64,000 bases of DNA, from assembly GCF_000247815.1 (NCBI RefSeq), contig NC_021678.1, positions 25,963,062-26,027,061 on the forward strand, given 5' to 3'. Source of the stretch: Ficedula albicollis. Taxonomy: Eukaryota > Chordata > Aves > Passeriformes > Muscicapidae. This document shows positions 54,095 to 64,000 of the stretch, in pieces. The notes under the pieces were generated by a model. It was given only the letters and a program-made list of their open reading frames with translations, was not told the origin of the DNA and searched no databases. Position 1 is the first letter of the stretch. Each line of letters opens with the position of its first letter. The position numbers and the translations under genes were made by a program.

Positions 54095-55598
54095 CTCTGA
54101 GCTCCCCTCCTGGATACCATGAACCAAACCTGATTTGCAGCTTCTCTGCTGGTACAGTCTAACAGGATCACAACTTCCTGCTGTGTTAAGACCCTGTCTC
54201 TTGTAGTGCTGTGGCCCAGTCAGGCAGCTCTGGAGGAGGCCAGCAAGTCATTTAGAGCAGGAGTGGAAGGTCAGCTCTGGTCACACAGTATGCTGCTCAT
54301 TAAACATACAGGAGAACACAGCAGTGCAACCTTCCTGGCACAGACCCAGACAAATCCACAGGTGACTTACCTGTGCACTGCTTCACCTTCTCAAGGTCTG
54401 GCCTTTATAGGGGCACACAGAGAGATCAGCTGCTTAGTGCAGTGCCTGCTGGCCACTGACACGTTCCAGGGTCCTGCACAGCACTGCAGGCTCCTGCACT
54501 GATTAGCCCCCCAATCAAGATTTTGAACACAGTGAATGGACGCCTGCCTACCTCTGCAGAACTTTAACGAGGGAAAGTGGGTGATGTAGAAAAGCTGAAG
54601 CTCATGGGAGTCCGTACTCATTTATAAAGTATCTCTGGATGTTTTTTAAAGAAGTATCTGCTGAACTGGGAAAACTCAACCACACCAACCCGTGCATCAA
54701 TCTGACTGGGGCTTCTTGGCTCCAAAAGGCTTAATCAGATGAACATTTGCTTCATTCACACCTGCTGAAAACTGCCGTGGGTTCCTCTGGCACGTACCCA
54801 TAAACGCCATATTTAAGCTCAGAAAAAAACCTTTTAAATTAAATTTCTTCCCTTCAACTCACTGAATAAAGCTAAGGCTTGTGTGTTAGATCAAGTGGAT
54901 GATTTTCTGGACAGGCTGTCACAATGCACTTCGATTGGCACCTTTCCCATCACCTTCCAGCAGTTGCCCTGCAGTGATTAAAAGGTCTTGTTCAGCCATA
55001 CACAGCATCATTTGTAAACAGCCCAGGCACTGAGGCATTTAAATTGCCTCAGCCCACGTGGGTGGGTGTGCAAATCTCACCAAGCCAAGAACTGACAAAC
55101 ACTGGGACAGTTCACCCAGCTTGCTCCAAGTGCTTGAATATAATGAAGTTTTTAACAGGGCTTTGACACCTCATCCCCTTGATTTTCAGCTCTTTCAGCT
55201 GCTCCACTGAGCACAGTCAGAGCTTTTAAAATACAGTCTCCAGCCTCCTCTGAAAAAGAAAATATATATACTCTATAATTATATTGTGAAGATTGACTTT
55301 CTTTGCTACTACTTTGCTACTAAAAGAAACACAAATATAGCCCTATCTACTCATCTGTCCTCCCAGCTGCTTACAGGCTTTTTTCCCTTCAGTGTGTGTG
55401 CATATTTTTGTATTATTTGATGGGAAAGGTTGGTTGGCTTACTATTTTACAGAGTTTGCCTCCATTTTCTTCTCCTGCTTATACTCAGAAAAACACAGGA
55501 ATGAGTGGAGGCCTAGCAACATCTCTTACCAAACTGACACTTATTCTTTAATTTCTTCAGGGAACCATTAACATCATGGACATGTGACACTACTGGAA

Positions 55599-56000
55599 AT
55601 CATAAATGGTGTGGGTTGGAGTGGATCCTAAAGATCACCTAGCTCCAGCTCTCCTCACACAGGCAGGGACACCTTCCACAAATTAGGCTGCTCAAAACCC
55701 CATCCAACTTGGCCTTCAACACTTCCAATTTCCACAGCTTCTCTGGGCAATGTGCCAATGCCTCACCACCCCAAAAATAAAGAATTTCCTCCCAATATCT
55801 AAGCTACACCTGCTCTTGTGCAGTTTGAAGCCTTTACCCCTTGTCCTATCCCTCCATGCCCTTGGCAAAAGTCCCTCTCCAGCCCTCTTGTAGCCCTTTC
55901 CAGGCACTGGAAGATGCTCTAAGGTCTCCCCAGAGCCTTCTCTTCTCCAGACTGAACATCCCCAGGTCTCCCAGCAGAGGTGCTCCAGCCCTCTTGTTAT
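55599..56000 (-). mobile_element. CR1 LINE 3' fragment (antisense)
   Basis: On the plus strand the order is that of a reverse-complemented CR1 3' end: ATGGTGTGGGTTGGAGTGGA, AAAGATCACCTAG, GGCAGGGACACCTTCCAC, TTGGCCTTCAACACTTCC, CAATGTGCCAATGCCTCACC, AAAGAATTTCCTCCCAATAT, CCCCTTGTCCTATC, GGTCTCCCCAGAGCCTTCTC and GGTGCTCCAGCCCTCTTG. The element is 5'-truncated like most CR1 copies and moderately diverged, with no coding capacity. Minus-strand ORF 55716-56105 is inside it and is not a gene. Confidence 0.92.
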
Positions 56001-56344
56001 TACACCTTCCAATCTTCTTGAAGTATGGAGTGCTATTACTTTTGTATTTCTCCTGCTTGCCTGTCTGGTTGCAACACTCAAGTAAAAAAATAAAATCGAT
56101 ACCACTGATAGAGATATTGATGGTAACTTGATGATCTAATTTACTAGTTGGGCTTTTCTATTGTTCATTTTATGTTATTATTAAGGCACTTCTATTATTT
56201 CATTTTATTTCTTTCCTCCCCCTCTAAGTTTCTCAAGGTTACGTTTTGATTAGAATTATATGAGAATCTTTTCAGAAAAATGTCTCATTTTTATTAAAAA
56301 CTATTACATTTTGAGAAATTTTAGTGAGATTTTTGACCTTTCTA

Positions 56345-56363
56345 TTTTTTTTTTTTTTTTTTT
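56345..56363. repeat. T homopolymer (19 bases)
   Basis: This is a pure T run in the 14-kb intron. Confidence 0.95.
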
Positions 56364-59300
56364 AGGGTCACTCTAATTGTGATGCCTTGACTTACTGACT
56401 TTCAGGAAATAATTTCTGGTGGAAAGGCGTGACTTGATCTGAGGACTAGAATAGAAAATTAGCTTTTAATGACCAACAAAAGTCTGTATCTATATTTTGG
56501 CCATATTGACCTTCCTGTAGTTTGAGCAGTTTTCGTGCAATGACTGGTCACAGATGTTTGATTTGCAAGTCACAAAGTATCACTACTGAACTTTGATTAG
56601 ACGACTGAACCACTTTAAAGAAATGAAGGAAAAAGCAACCTAATTCCCAGGGCAACTGGTTCACCAGTTGTGTTCCCAATTGTATTCACTACAAACCAGC
56701 ATCTACACCAGCAAAATTCCACAACAGGAATGTACACCAAAAATCACCAAGTGTCACAAAAAATAAACTCAGAAGTATTTAAATAAATTTATTTATTTTT
56801 ATCCAACTCTTTTAACTAGGATCTACTGCATTCTCTTTCCCTAATGCCAACTACATTAGTAAACATTGTGCTATCAGCAATAATCCATGTATATTAACTT
56901 GTTTCTGTATTATGCTGCTGAATTAATATTGCTTAGAATATTCCTTCCTAGTAATTAGGGTATTTTCACAGAGCACATTTCCAGAATTACAAAGCACCTT
57001 TATAACTTTCATGCATTTTTCTGTCACAGTACATTTAACAGCAAAATCTCAAGAAGCTGCCGGAAAAAAATAATAAAAAACATGAAAATGGTTGATGCAT
57101 TGCAGAACTGGTGTGCTTTGGGCTTTTATGCATTGTGGATTCTTCCAAGTCTCCACCTGACAGATAATATGTGGTTGAGTCTCTGAGTGGAGTACACTTT
57201 CCTCAGTACACCACTTCCACATCCCTGGATTGTGCACAGATATGTGATGTTACCCAAATTACAGAAATTATTAGAGGTGTCAGAGTAGCCCATCACTAAA
57301 GCCTGCCCTGTCACAAGTGTGTACTAACAACCTTCTAATGAGGTAGGAAATTACAGATCCATTTCATCAACTTTTGTTTGATTTTGGTTTTTGGTGGAGG
57401 TTTTTAAGGCAAGAAGTCTCCAGTCACCTCTCATTTTAAAAGTTTCACTTCATCTGCTCATCTCCCACTGGATATCTCCTTTCACAGAGTGACATTACAC
57501 CTCTTTCATCACAAGTTTGGATGACAGGGCATCACTTAGAGCTGCAGGTGGAAGAATGAAAAGGGGGAACAGAAGAACTTCGAACAAAAAATATTCTATT
57601 TCCATATTAATGACTCCTCTTAATGAAACAGAGGACACAAGAATAAAAAGTACATGTGGTCTACAAGGAACTGAGTTGTGTCTACACAATGTTTTCTCAG
57701 AGTTATGCAGTAAGCATCATCAGACTGTTTTTCTTCAGGGGTTTACATTTCTCTGGAGTGGTAGGAGGAAGAGATGTTTCATAGAGCAGCCAAAAATAAG
57801 CAAATAAAGATGAAAATTCTCTTGGCAACAGATACAAAAAATACAGCTGTAAGAGACACTACAGCTTCTCTGACAGTGTTTGCAGGCAGAGCCTTCTCAA
57901 GACTAAAGCTAGCAAGCTCGGTGGAGTTTATTCACAAGACTTGAGTGACCCAAAAGCTATTTACAAGACAACATGACAGACTAAAATGGCAATGAAAATA
58001 TCAGTGAGCAATCAGGAAAATGCATCTTTGCTTTCATCAACCATTCAAATCCATGTAAAAGTCTTTAGAGTCTTCCAGGTGCACCTTCCCTGTCAAAACA
58101 AGCAGCGTAACTAAATGCAGCCCCAAGAAGGCAGATGCCAGAGGCCCTGCTTTGTGTCTTCCTATTTTAGAAAAGTCCTAGTTTAGAGAGTACTGGAATC
58201 TGTACTAAAGCAACTCCTCAGCCTTCCTTACATATCAGAATCTTTCCCCCATTTTCTGCCCAGTATAGCTGTGTCCTGGTCGATCCCTTCAAAGCCATTT
58301 GATTCAGATAAAGCACCAGGAACAGGAGAGAGTATCCCCAAATTCTACTTTAAGTTGTAACTTCAGGACATTTTACCTCACTATTTATTTCTGCTCTTAA
58401 GGATAAGTGAAGTCAGTCTTCCCACTTTTCAGATTGATTACACTCTGCATATTCACAAGCCCAAATAGATAATAATAAATTTAAAAAGCCCAACCAACAG
58501 CAAATCACAGGGCACAGAGCAAGGCTTTACCCAACCTGTACACCAGCACTGGTGCAGAGATAGTGCTGCAGAAATCTGGATTTCAACAGTACTTCTGCAC
58601 CCTCTCAGGCCCCAGTTCCCTTTTGCTTTTCTTGCTTGGGAAGCCAACTGTGACCAGCACTGAGTGCAGAGGGCTTCCCTTCTGATCCAGCATTCCAGTG
58701 CCTCTGTATCCACAAGTAGCTGGCTGCATAGGATGGAAATGCACATTAAAGCCCAGTGCTGCTCTCTGTGGTGTCCTCAATCACACATGCACAGCTATTT
58801 TCTACTGTGGGTGTGCTTGAGGACAGACAGTGTCCACAGAATTGCAGCTAAAAGTGTTCTTTTTGTCTTAGGGTCATTATGATCATCATAAATACCCCAC
58901 AATGAGAGGCCACAGTGTCTCCCCAAATTGTATTACTTTCACTTTTGACAGCAGAAGTACAGTCTAGCTTACACTGAGGTGTGTTATACAAGGGGCATTC
59001 TGTTCAAGGAGAAAATACAGGCTTGCAGTTTCATGCTTTGTGAATGGCTGTAGGGAAATTAGATGGGTGCTTGGAACATTTTGTCATCTTTTAACTTGCT
59101 CTTTGCCTTTGAAGCTCCAAGCCTAAGTTCCCTTATTTGTTAGGTTCTAAAAGGCCTTCAAAGTTCAAGATCCACAGAAAGGGAACATTATGACTTCATT
59201 GTTTTTCTTATTGCAGGCGTCCACCAGCTCATTTCACAATAAACCAGAACTGTAAGCAATGACAGCAAACTGCAAAAGGCTTGGAGCACTATACAGGAAT

Positions 59301-60528
59301 GGGGATCCAGGAACAGGGACAGTCTCTTCAGCCCTCTGAACCCCATCAGCAATTAAAGTTATGTTGGATGTCTCAAAAACAGGGAACTCAGCTTTTTATG
59401 ACTTTTTGCTTTTATTAGGCCAGAAAAAAACCCAGAAAATGTGTAGAGCTCTGTGTTTGCATCTGACATTTTCAGACCCTGTTAGGAGTCCTGCAGGAAA
59501 GAAATAACGATACAAACACACATGTGACCACCTATGCAACACTCCCACAGAAATGAACTTAAGTTAAAAATGGAATTTAGTTTGCATTAGCTTCAGCTAA
59601 CACAGGTTCTGAGAAAGGATTAAAAAGCAGAAGCAGCAAACAAAATCTCTGGTATATCCTTTGCAGACCAAATATAAATTCAACTTTAGAAGTAAATTTG
59701 ACCTAGAGCTCTTCCTTATTTTAGAAATTAAAAGAAAATATTTGACTGAACCACTCATGAATCTTGCTATATTCAAAACCTGTGGGTTTGACATAAATTT
59801 ATAGTTTAGAAACTACCATGCTGGTCTCATTTTAATCATTGGGTTCAGCTCCTCCCGATTTCAAGATGACCATTTTATCAAAAGCTTCTCTTCTGAAGGC
59901 ACAGTCACAGGACAAAAGCCCACTTCTGCTCACAAGCAGACTAATGCCTCCATCAGGAGTTGATGGGATGTCACACAGATTTACACCAAAACACAAGAAA
60001 ACCTTATCTTTGATTTGGAAAAAAACATGTCTGCAGGGGGAAAAAAATTCTGCATCTCCTTCATGTCTCAGCTTTCTTTTCCATGTAAGCCAAAGTTACA
60101 CTGATTTCTGTCTAGTGGGTGCATGCTCAAGGACTTTCAGGGACTAAGCAGGTCTAACAGTAATTAAAAGCACAACACCAGCCACACAGATAGAGGATGT
60201 TTAACTGTGGCAGAATTGCTGGTGTCCTCCAGGAGTTGAGGCTTTGTCCCTTAATTGTAGCAGGACCAGACTGAACTCTTCACTCTCCCATCCTAAATCA
60301 ATGCTTCCTTCAGACTATTATTCAGCAGATTTCAGTTCTGCATCACTTTTAGATCAAAAAGCCAGTATTCCAATGTTCCAATATAAACACATAATGCCCC
60401 TTTCATACCAGTTCTACATTAATCTCAACAAATCAGCAGTGTAGACTATTCAGCCACACTGCCTTCAAGACCTCATTCCAACAACTCTGTCTGTGTCAAT
60501 GAAAGGAGGAAGAGGGTTTTGCTCTTAC

Positions 60529-60602
60529 CAGTAGAACCTGTTTGGTGTAACTCCCTCATGTAGGAGCAGCCATCTTCTGCCAAACTCCACGGAACTGAAT
60601 AA
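60529..60602 (-). CDS. SORCS2: SORCS2 exon: VPS10 propeller blade with Asp-box
   Basis: This is a 74-nt exon: acceptor CCACAG before 60602, donor GTAAGAG after 60529. It begins in phase 0 and ends with two bases (TG) of a tryptophan codon completed by the next exon. It encodes 24 full residues reading LFSSVEFGRRW near the start and TPNRFYW at the end. The S-x-x-x-F-G-R-R-W string is the Asp-box-type turn found in VPS10 propeller blades, and FYW is the usual blade end before the PDLVH segment. This is the 5'-most exon I can place with confidence. The intron to the next exon is about 14 kb. Confidence 0.93.
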
Positions 60603-61119
60603 CTGTGGACAAAAACAAACACAAAGACATCAGGGAAAGCAACCTGAAAAACCCTCTGCCACTTCTGAGATAGGGACTTGGGCTTTTATTCATCCCAGTC
60701 TCAAAGGGACTCACCTGGGGCAGCTGGAACATGTCTGTGGTGCCTTTTATTGGCACAGAGAATACTGAGGAGTGATATGGGACACAACTGGTGTTACCTG
60801 AGGCATCACTTTATGGGTAAACCTGGCAACCTGCCCTGAATGAAAATTCATCATCCAGTTGCCGTCCTCAATATTATGTCAGAAGGACATTGTCTTTCCA
60901 TTAGCAGCGCCATCCTTAGGAAGCTTTGTCAATCTGGCACCAGAAGATGTTCTAACATGTTTAGACTTCCCTTGCAGGACTGCATGAGTTTAAACAGCAC
61001 AAGTCACTTGTTCCAAGGAAACCTCTGATTCTCCCTCTGCTCTTGTCCTTCTGCCAACAGTGTGACACCTTCTCCTCATCTGGTTAGGCAAACAATATCC
61101 AAATACATCAATCATTTCA

Positions 61120-61432
61120 GAAAATCTTGCCATGATAAATACCAAAGCAGGCTGAGAAAGGTCAGCAAAAAGGCACGTTACAGGTATTATAAATCCTTTG
61201 ACATGCCTTTGTGGAATCATACACAAATGTTACTATTACAGAGCACTTACAAACAGCTGCTCTCCACAAGTGCTGCCATAGAAAATCTTGCCATGATAAA
61301 TACCAAAGCAGGCTGAGAAAGGTCAGCAAAAAGGCACGTTACAGGTATTATAAATCCTTTGACATGCCTTTGTGGAATCATACACAAATGTTACTATTAC
61401 AGAGCACTTACAAACAGCTGCTCTCCACAAGT
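61120..61432. repeat. Tandem duplication, 161-bp period
   Basis: GAAAATCTTGCCATGATAAA starts at 61120 and 61281. The copies appear identical for about 152 bp, to CTCTCCACAAGT. Confidence 0.96.
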
Positions 61433-61841
61433 AAGTCTCAGAAGGCCAGTAGAGGGAAGGATCACTTGGGTTCTGTTATTTCTTTTGCTTAATTTAGCTT
61501 CAAATTTATCACGTGGAAGGACTGAGAGGCAGTCAGCCCTACACTTTTCTTGCAGATTCATCCTGTTTTTTCCCCTCCTTTCTTTTCCTGGAAGACTTGG
61601 TCAGTCCCCTTTTCTGACAAGGCAGATGGTGGACACTGAACTATTATCTCCTTTCTCATAACATCTTTTAAGGGATTTTTGCATAAAATGCAGATGATCT
61701 GAATCTTTACGTACAGACCATGGCAAATTTTTTTGGAACATGAAGTGGCAGTGAATTAGTGGGAAAAAGAAAGATGGATGTCTGTGAGAATAATTGAGAA
61801 GAAAAATGATGATTTAGAAGCTTTGGGTTCATGAGCAAGAT

Positions 61842-62113
61842 GATTTGATTGTGTTTTAAGAATTATGAGACTGCGATGTAAAAAAAATTTGAGGTCTACT
61901 TATTTGAATATCGAGTCCAAATGCAAAGCCCAATATCCCTCACCTTTCCTATGGTAAAGACTTACAGGAACATGAAGGATTTGATTGTGTTTTAAGAATT
62001 ATGAGACTGCGATGTAAAAAAAATTTGAGGTCTACTTATTTGAATATCGAGTTCAAATGCAAAGCCCAATATCCCTCACCTTTCCTATGGTAAAGACTTA
62101 TAAGAACATGAAG
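61842..62113. repeat. Tandem duplication, 2 x 136 bp
   Basis: GATTTGATTGTGTTTTAAG starts at 61842 and 61978, and both copies end AACATGAAG. I see about three or four differences (for example GAGTCC/GAGTTC and TTACAGG/TTATAAG). Confidence 0.96.
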
Positions 62114-62989
62114 AAACTAATTAAAGGAGCTTTTTAGTAAACAGTAAACAGACTGGCATGTATTAAAATTTACTCTGAAATATTAAAATTCACCTCTTTC
62201 ATCTCCCTTACTCTTGAACACTGCCAAAGAAGAGAGAGGGAAGAAGGCAGAGGGGACAGAAGATAACAAGAGTGAGAAGAGGGAAAAACAGTTTAGTTCT
62301 GTGGCCAGAAGTGCCTCCAATTTTAAAACTTCAGTGAATCTGTTATTTATCCGTAAGTAGAAGATTATAGGTATATTTTTATTTGAAACTTTAAGAAACC
62401 CTAACTATAACAAAGGAAAACTTTTCACAACCACTTTTTGAGGTGAGTTAAGGTCATCTATTCAAGAACTTTACCATTACAGGAAGTATTTTCCCTCGGG
62501 CTATTTTTTGCACCGATTTAGGGGCTTTTGGTCCATTTTAAGTCTCATATCCTCCACATATTTTCCCTCTTCCACACTCAAAATCCATTTCTAGACCTTT
62601 TTTATAATTGCAGCAAGAAATAAAGACATGGTAACAACAAGCTATTCTATTATCCATCATCTCTCTGGTGTGAATGTTTTTCTTTTCATGGCAAAGTAGC
62701 TTCTTCTGTGCCAAGTACTGTCTTTGACATACAGTAATTTAAGTTCCAATAAAGCTCATACGATCCTTTAATTAAAAACAGGGAGCAATCCAAACTCAGC
62801 AAATTCCTCTGTATTTCCAGACCAGGGATAAACAGGATGCAAGCTTTCCAGGGACACTGACGATCCAATGGGTGACATCATCATACTGAACCTTGTTTTG
62901 ATGCCTTGGGTTTAGCTTTTATATTTTTCAGAATCTCTGCTGCTTAGTGTGTCTCTGAAACTTCCCACTAGGAGTTAGTTCTCTTCACA

Positions 62990-63317
62990 GGGTGGTTAGA
63001 CAAAAAATTCCTTCCTAGCTAGAGAATCAAGGACAACTGGTACCCAAAAAGCTAAAACAACAGTGAGGGAAAGGGGGCAAGCCAGGGGGCTGAGACTTCA
63101 TAGCCTGGGGCTGTGGTTGGACAATTGACCCCAATGTGTAGATGAACCAGACTTTATAAAAGTGTAAAGACTCATGACCAGGATCCACCTTGGATTTGAT
63201 CTGGGTGTAGCCCTGGTCAGGCTCTTGCACTGCCCAAAGTGTATCCTTCCAATAAATACCTATTTTATCCCTTTTGCTCTGCCTAGTCTCTGTTCCAGCT
63301 CAGCCTTCCAGGCTACA
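62990..63317 (+). mobile_element. Probable solo LTR remnant (avian endogenous retrovirus type)
   Basis: The order is LTR-like on the plus strand: TTTATAAAAG (TATA-like, about 63152-63161), then AGACTCATGACCAGGATCC, then CCAATAAATACC (polyadenylation-type signal near 63250), a pyrimidine-rich U5-like stretch, and an end at GGCTACA (63317). The 5' limit is uncertain and no matching TGTAGCC start or target duplication was found, so it may be truncated. No viral genes are present. Confidence 0.45.
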
Positions 63318-63975
63318 GTTTTCCCACTTTTGTATCTCTCGCCCTTATCCCTCTCTGGTTTCCCTGAGCACAACTCTCAGCAGGTTATTCCCTCTCCGTA
63401 TTTGCTGGTGACAGTAACGTCCCCAGAACAAATTAATTACAGCCTGCAAAAGCTTTCTGTGCTCTGTATCACCCTCCTCCATGCCTGCAGTCCCCCTGCA
63501 GTGCCAGGTGCCTGACAGCCCCAGTGGCACAGCTTCCCTCTGGCTCTTCCAGCACAGGGGCATTGACCTGCAGCATCTCTCAACTCCCCTCCAGAACTGA
63601 GGCTGGGATGCTGCACAGCACCCACACAGCCCTGCTTTCTCCTGATCTGTGCCCTGAGGAAGACGTGATTCAGGCAAAAAATGTGGAGAAATGCAAGTTT
63701 CTAAGTCTGTTTCAAAGGCAGGAAATGGCAGCAATTCTACTGTCAGGGCTGGACTCTTAAATTAGAAGCCAGTGCCCAGTGAGCTGGAGACAGAAAGTGA
63801 GAAAAGGCAACAGCTCTCAAAGGGAAATACCAGCTCCCTGGGAGCCCGGATCCAAAGCTCTCATTGGCTTTGATTTTCATCCTCTGCCATTATCTCAGCA
63901 CCAGCTTTGGCCTTTACTGACTCACAGCAGCACAAGCAGCACTAATGTATCTTTAGCAAAGGGGGAATTCCTCAC

Positions 63976-64000
63976 CTTATGTACAACCACCCCCTCCAAA
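63976..64000 (-). CDS. SORCS2: Possible partial SORCS2 exon at window edge
   Basis: On the minus strand the last 25 bases of the window end in AAG followed by a strong donor, GTGAGG (63975-63970). The reading phase is 0, which the next exon (starting TTA at 60602) requires. The visible residues would be EGVVVHK, leading into LFSSVEFGRRW. In relatives this position carries a hydrophobic blade strand ending in a lysine, so the fit is plausible. Only about eight codons are visible and the acceptor is outside the window, so this is tentative. Confidence 0.38.

Larger units (their letters stand above)
46579..60528 (-). other. SORCS2 intron (14 kb)
   Basis: This is the largest intron here. It contains the 46-bp duplication at 48560-48650, an exon-like block at 49084-49198, an A-rich tract near 50727-50762, a CTAGTTA repeat patch (53987-54094), a CR1 3' end (55599-56000) and a T run (56345-56363). 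No gene is supported. Confidence 0.82.
60603..63975 (-). other. SORCS2 intron (about 3.4 kb, if the edge exon is real)
   Basis: This intron contains the tandem duplications at 61120-61432 and 61842-62113 and the LTR-like remnant at 62990-63317. The GC-richer part (63400-63700) has overlapping ORFs on both strands but no recognisable domain. Confidence 0.65.
5303..64000 (-). other. SORCS2: SORCS2-like gene body, partial (VPS10-domain receptor)
   Basis: Thirteen minus-strand exons with canonical splice sites join in frame into about 472 residues of a sortilin-family receptor. SorCS2 is known as a type I membrane sorting receptor of neurons. It binds proneurotrophins, pairs with p75NTR, and traffics TrkB and glutamate receptors. 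The visible part is the C-terminal half of the VPS10 propeller and the 10CC module; both gene ends lie outside the window, since the gene also continues left of 5303. Choice of SORCS2 over SORCS1 and SORCS3 rests on residue-level recollection, for example KSIFDRRCAEEDYRPW, GEACIMGAKRIY and GVLGEPGEETLIM. Those stretches are more divergent in my memory of SORCS3. A protein search would settle the paralogue; the family is near certain. Confidence 0.82.

Noticed and set aside
55716..56105. 129-codon minus-strand ORF
   Set aside because: It lies inside the CR1 3' fragment and has no similarity to the reverse transcriptase or a host protein that I can see.
63174..63760. Cluster of 62-129-codon ORFs on both strands near the right end
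   Set aside because: They partly overlap the LTR-like remnant and have no recognisable domain or splice junction fitting the SORCS2 frame.

Overview
The window is vertebrate nuclear DNA, almost certainly avian and probably from a songbird. The grounds are long AT-rich introns with GT-AG splice sites, two antisense 3' fragments of the CR1 LINE family, a tRNA-derived SINE with a CR1-like tail (32593-32723, resembling the tRNA-Ile-derived SINE described in zebra finch), and two solo-LTR-like remnants. There is no bacterial-style gene arrangement, and nearly all long ORFs here are chance or repeat-driven.

The only gene I can support is the middle of a VPS10-domain receptor gene on the minus strand, best matched to SORCS2 (sortilin-related VPS10 receptor 2). 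SORCS1 and SORCS3 are close paralogues, so the symbol is less certain than the family. Thirteen internal exons run from 60529-60602 (5'-most confident exon) to 5303-5416 (3'-most). All have canonical GT-AG borders. Their phases join exactly, giving 1418 coding nucleotides (about 472 residues) with no stop or frameshift. They cover the second half of the ten-bladed VPS10 propeller, with several Asp-box motifs, and most of the cysteine-rich 10CC module. A fourteenth, partial exon may start at the right edge (63976-64000). The promoter, signal peptide, propeptide, first propeller blades, PKD-like domains, membrane segment and tail lie outside the window.

Layout, left to right: 1-804, unannotated intron-like DNA; 805-3675, a pure 2871-bp C homopolymer, probably an assembly artefact; 3676-5302, intron with an LTR-like remnant and short tandem duplications; 5303-5416, exon; 5417-12498, intron with a 42-bp minisatellite joined to a perfect 396-bp AAGG tract; 12499-18779, a compact cluster of seven exons; 18780-37142, longer introns with exons at 25487, 29700 and 34829, and a SINE in the 34918-29879 intron; 37143-46578, two exons around a 9.3-kb intron holding a CR1 fragment, a palindrome and a ~795-bp near-identical tandem duplication; 46579-60528, a 14-kb intron with a CR1 3' end; 60529 to the end, one exon, two tandem duplications, an LTR-like remnant and the possible edge exon.

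The most striking non-coding property is the number of local direct duplications: about fifteen pairs or triplets with units of 20 to ~800 bp, many nearly identical, all intronic. Either this locus is prone to short tandem duplication or the assembly contains collapse and expansion errors. I found no convincing new genetic system. The best leads are the poly-C block, the duplications, and an exon-like block (49084-49198) that would act as a poison exon if spliced in.
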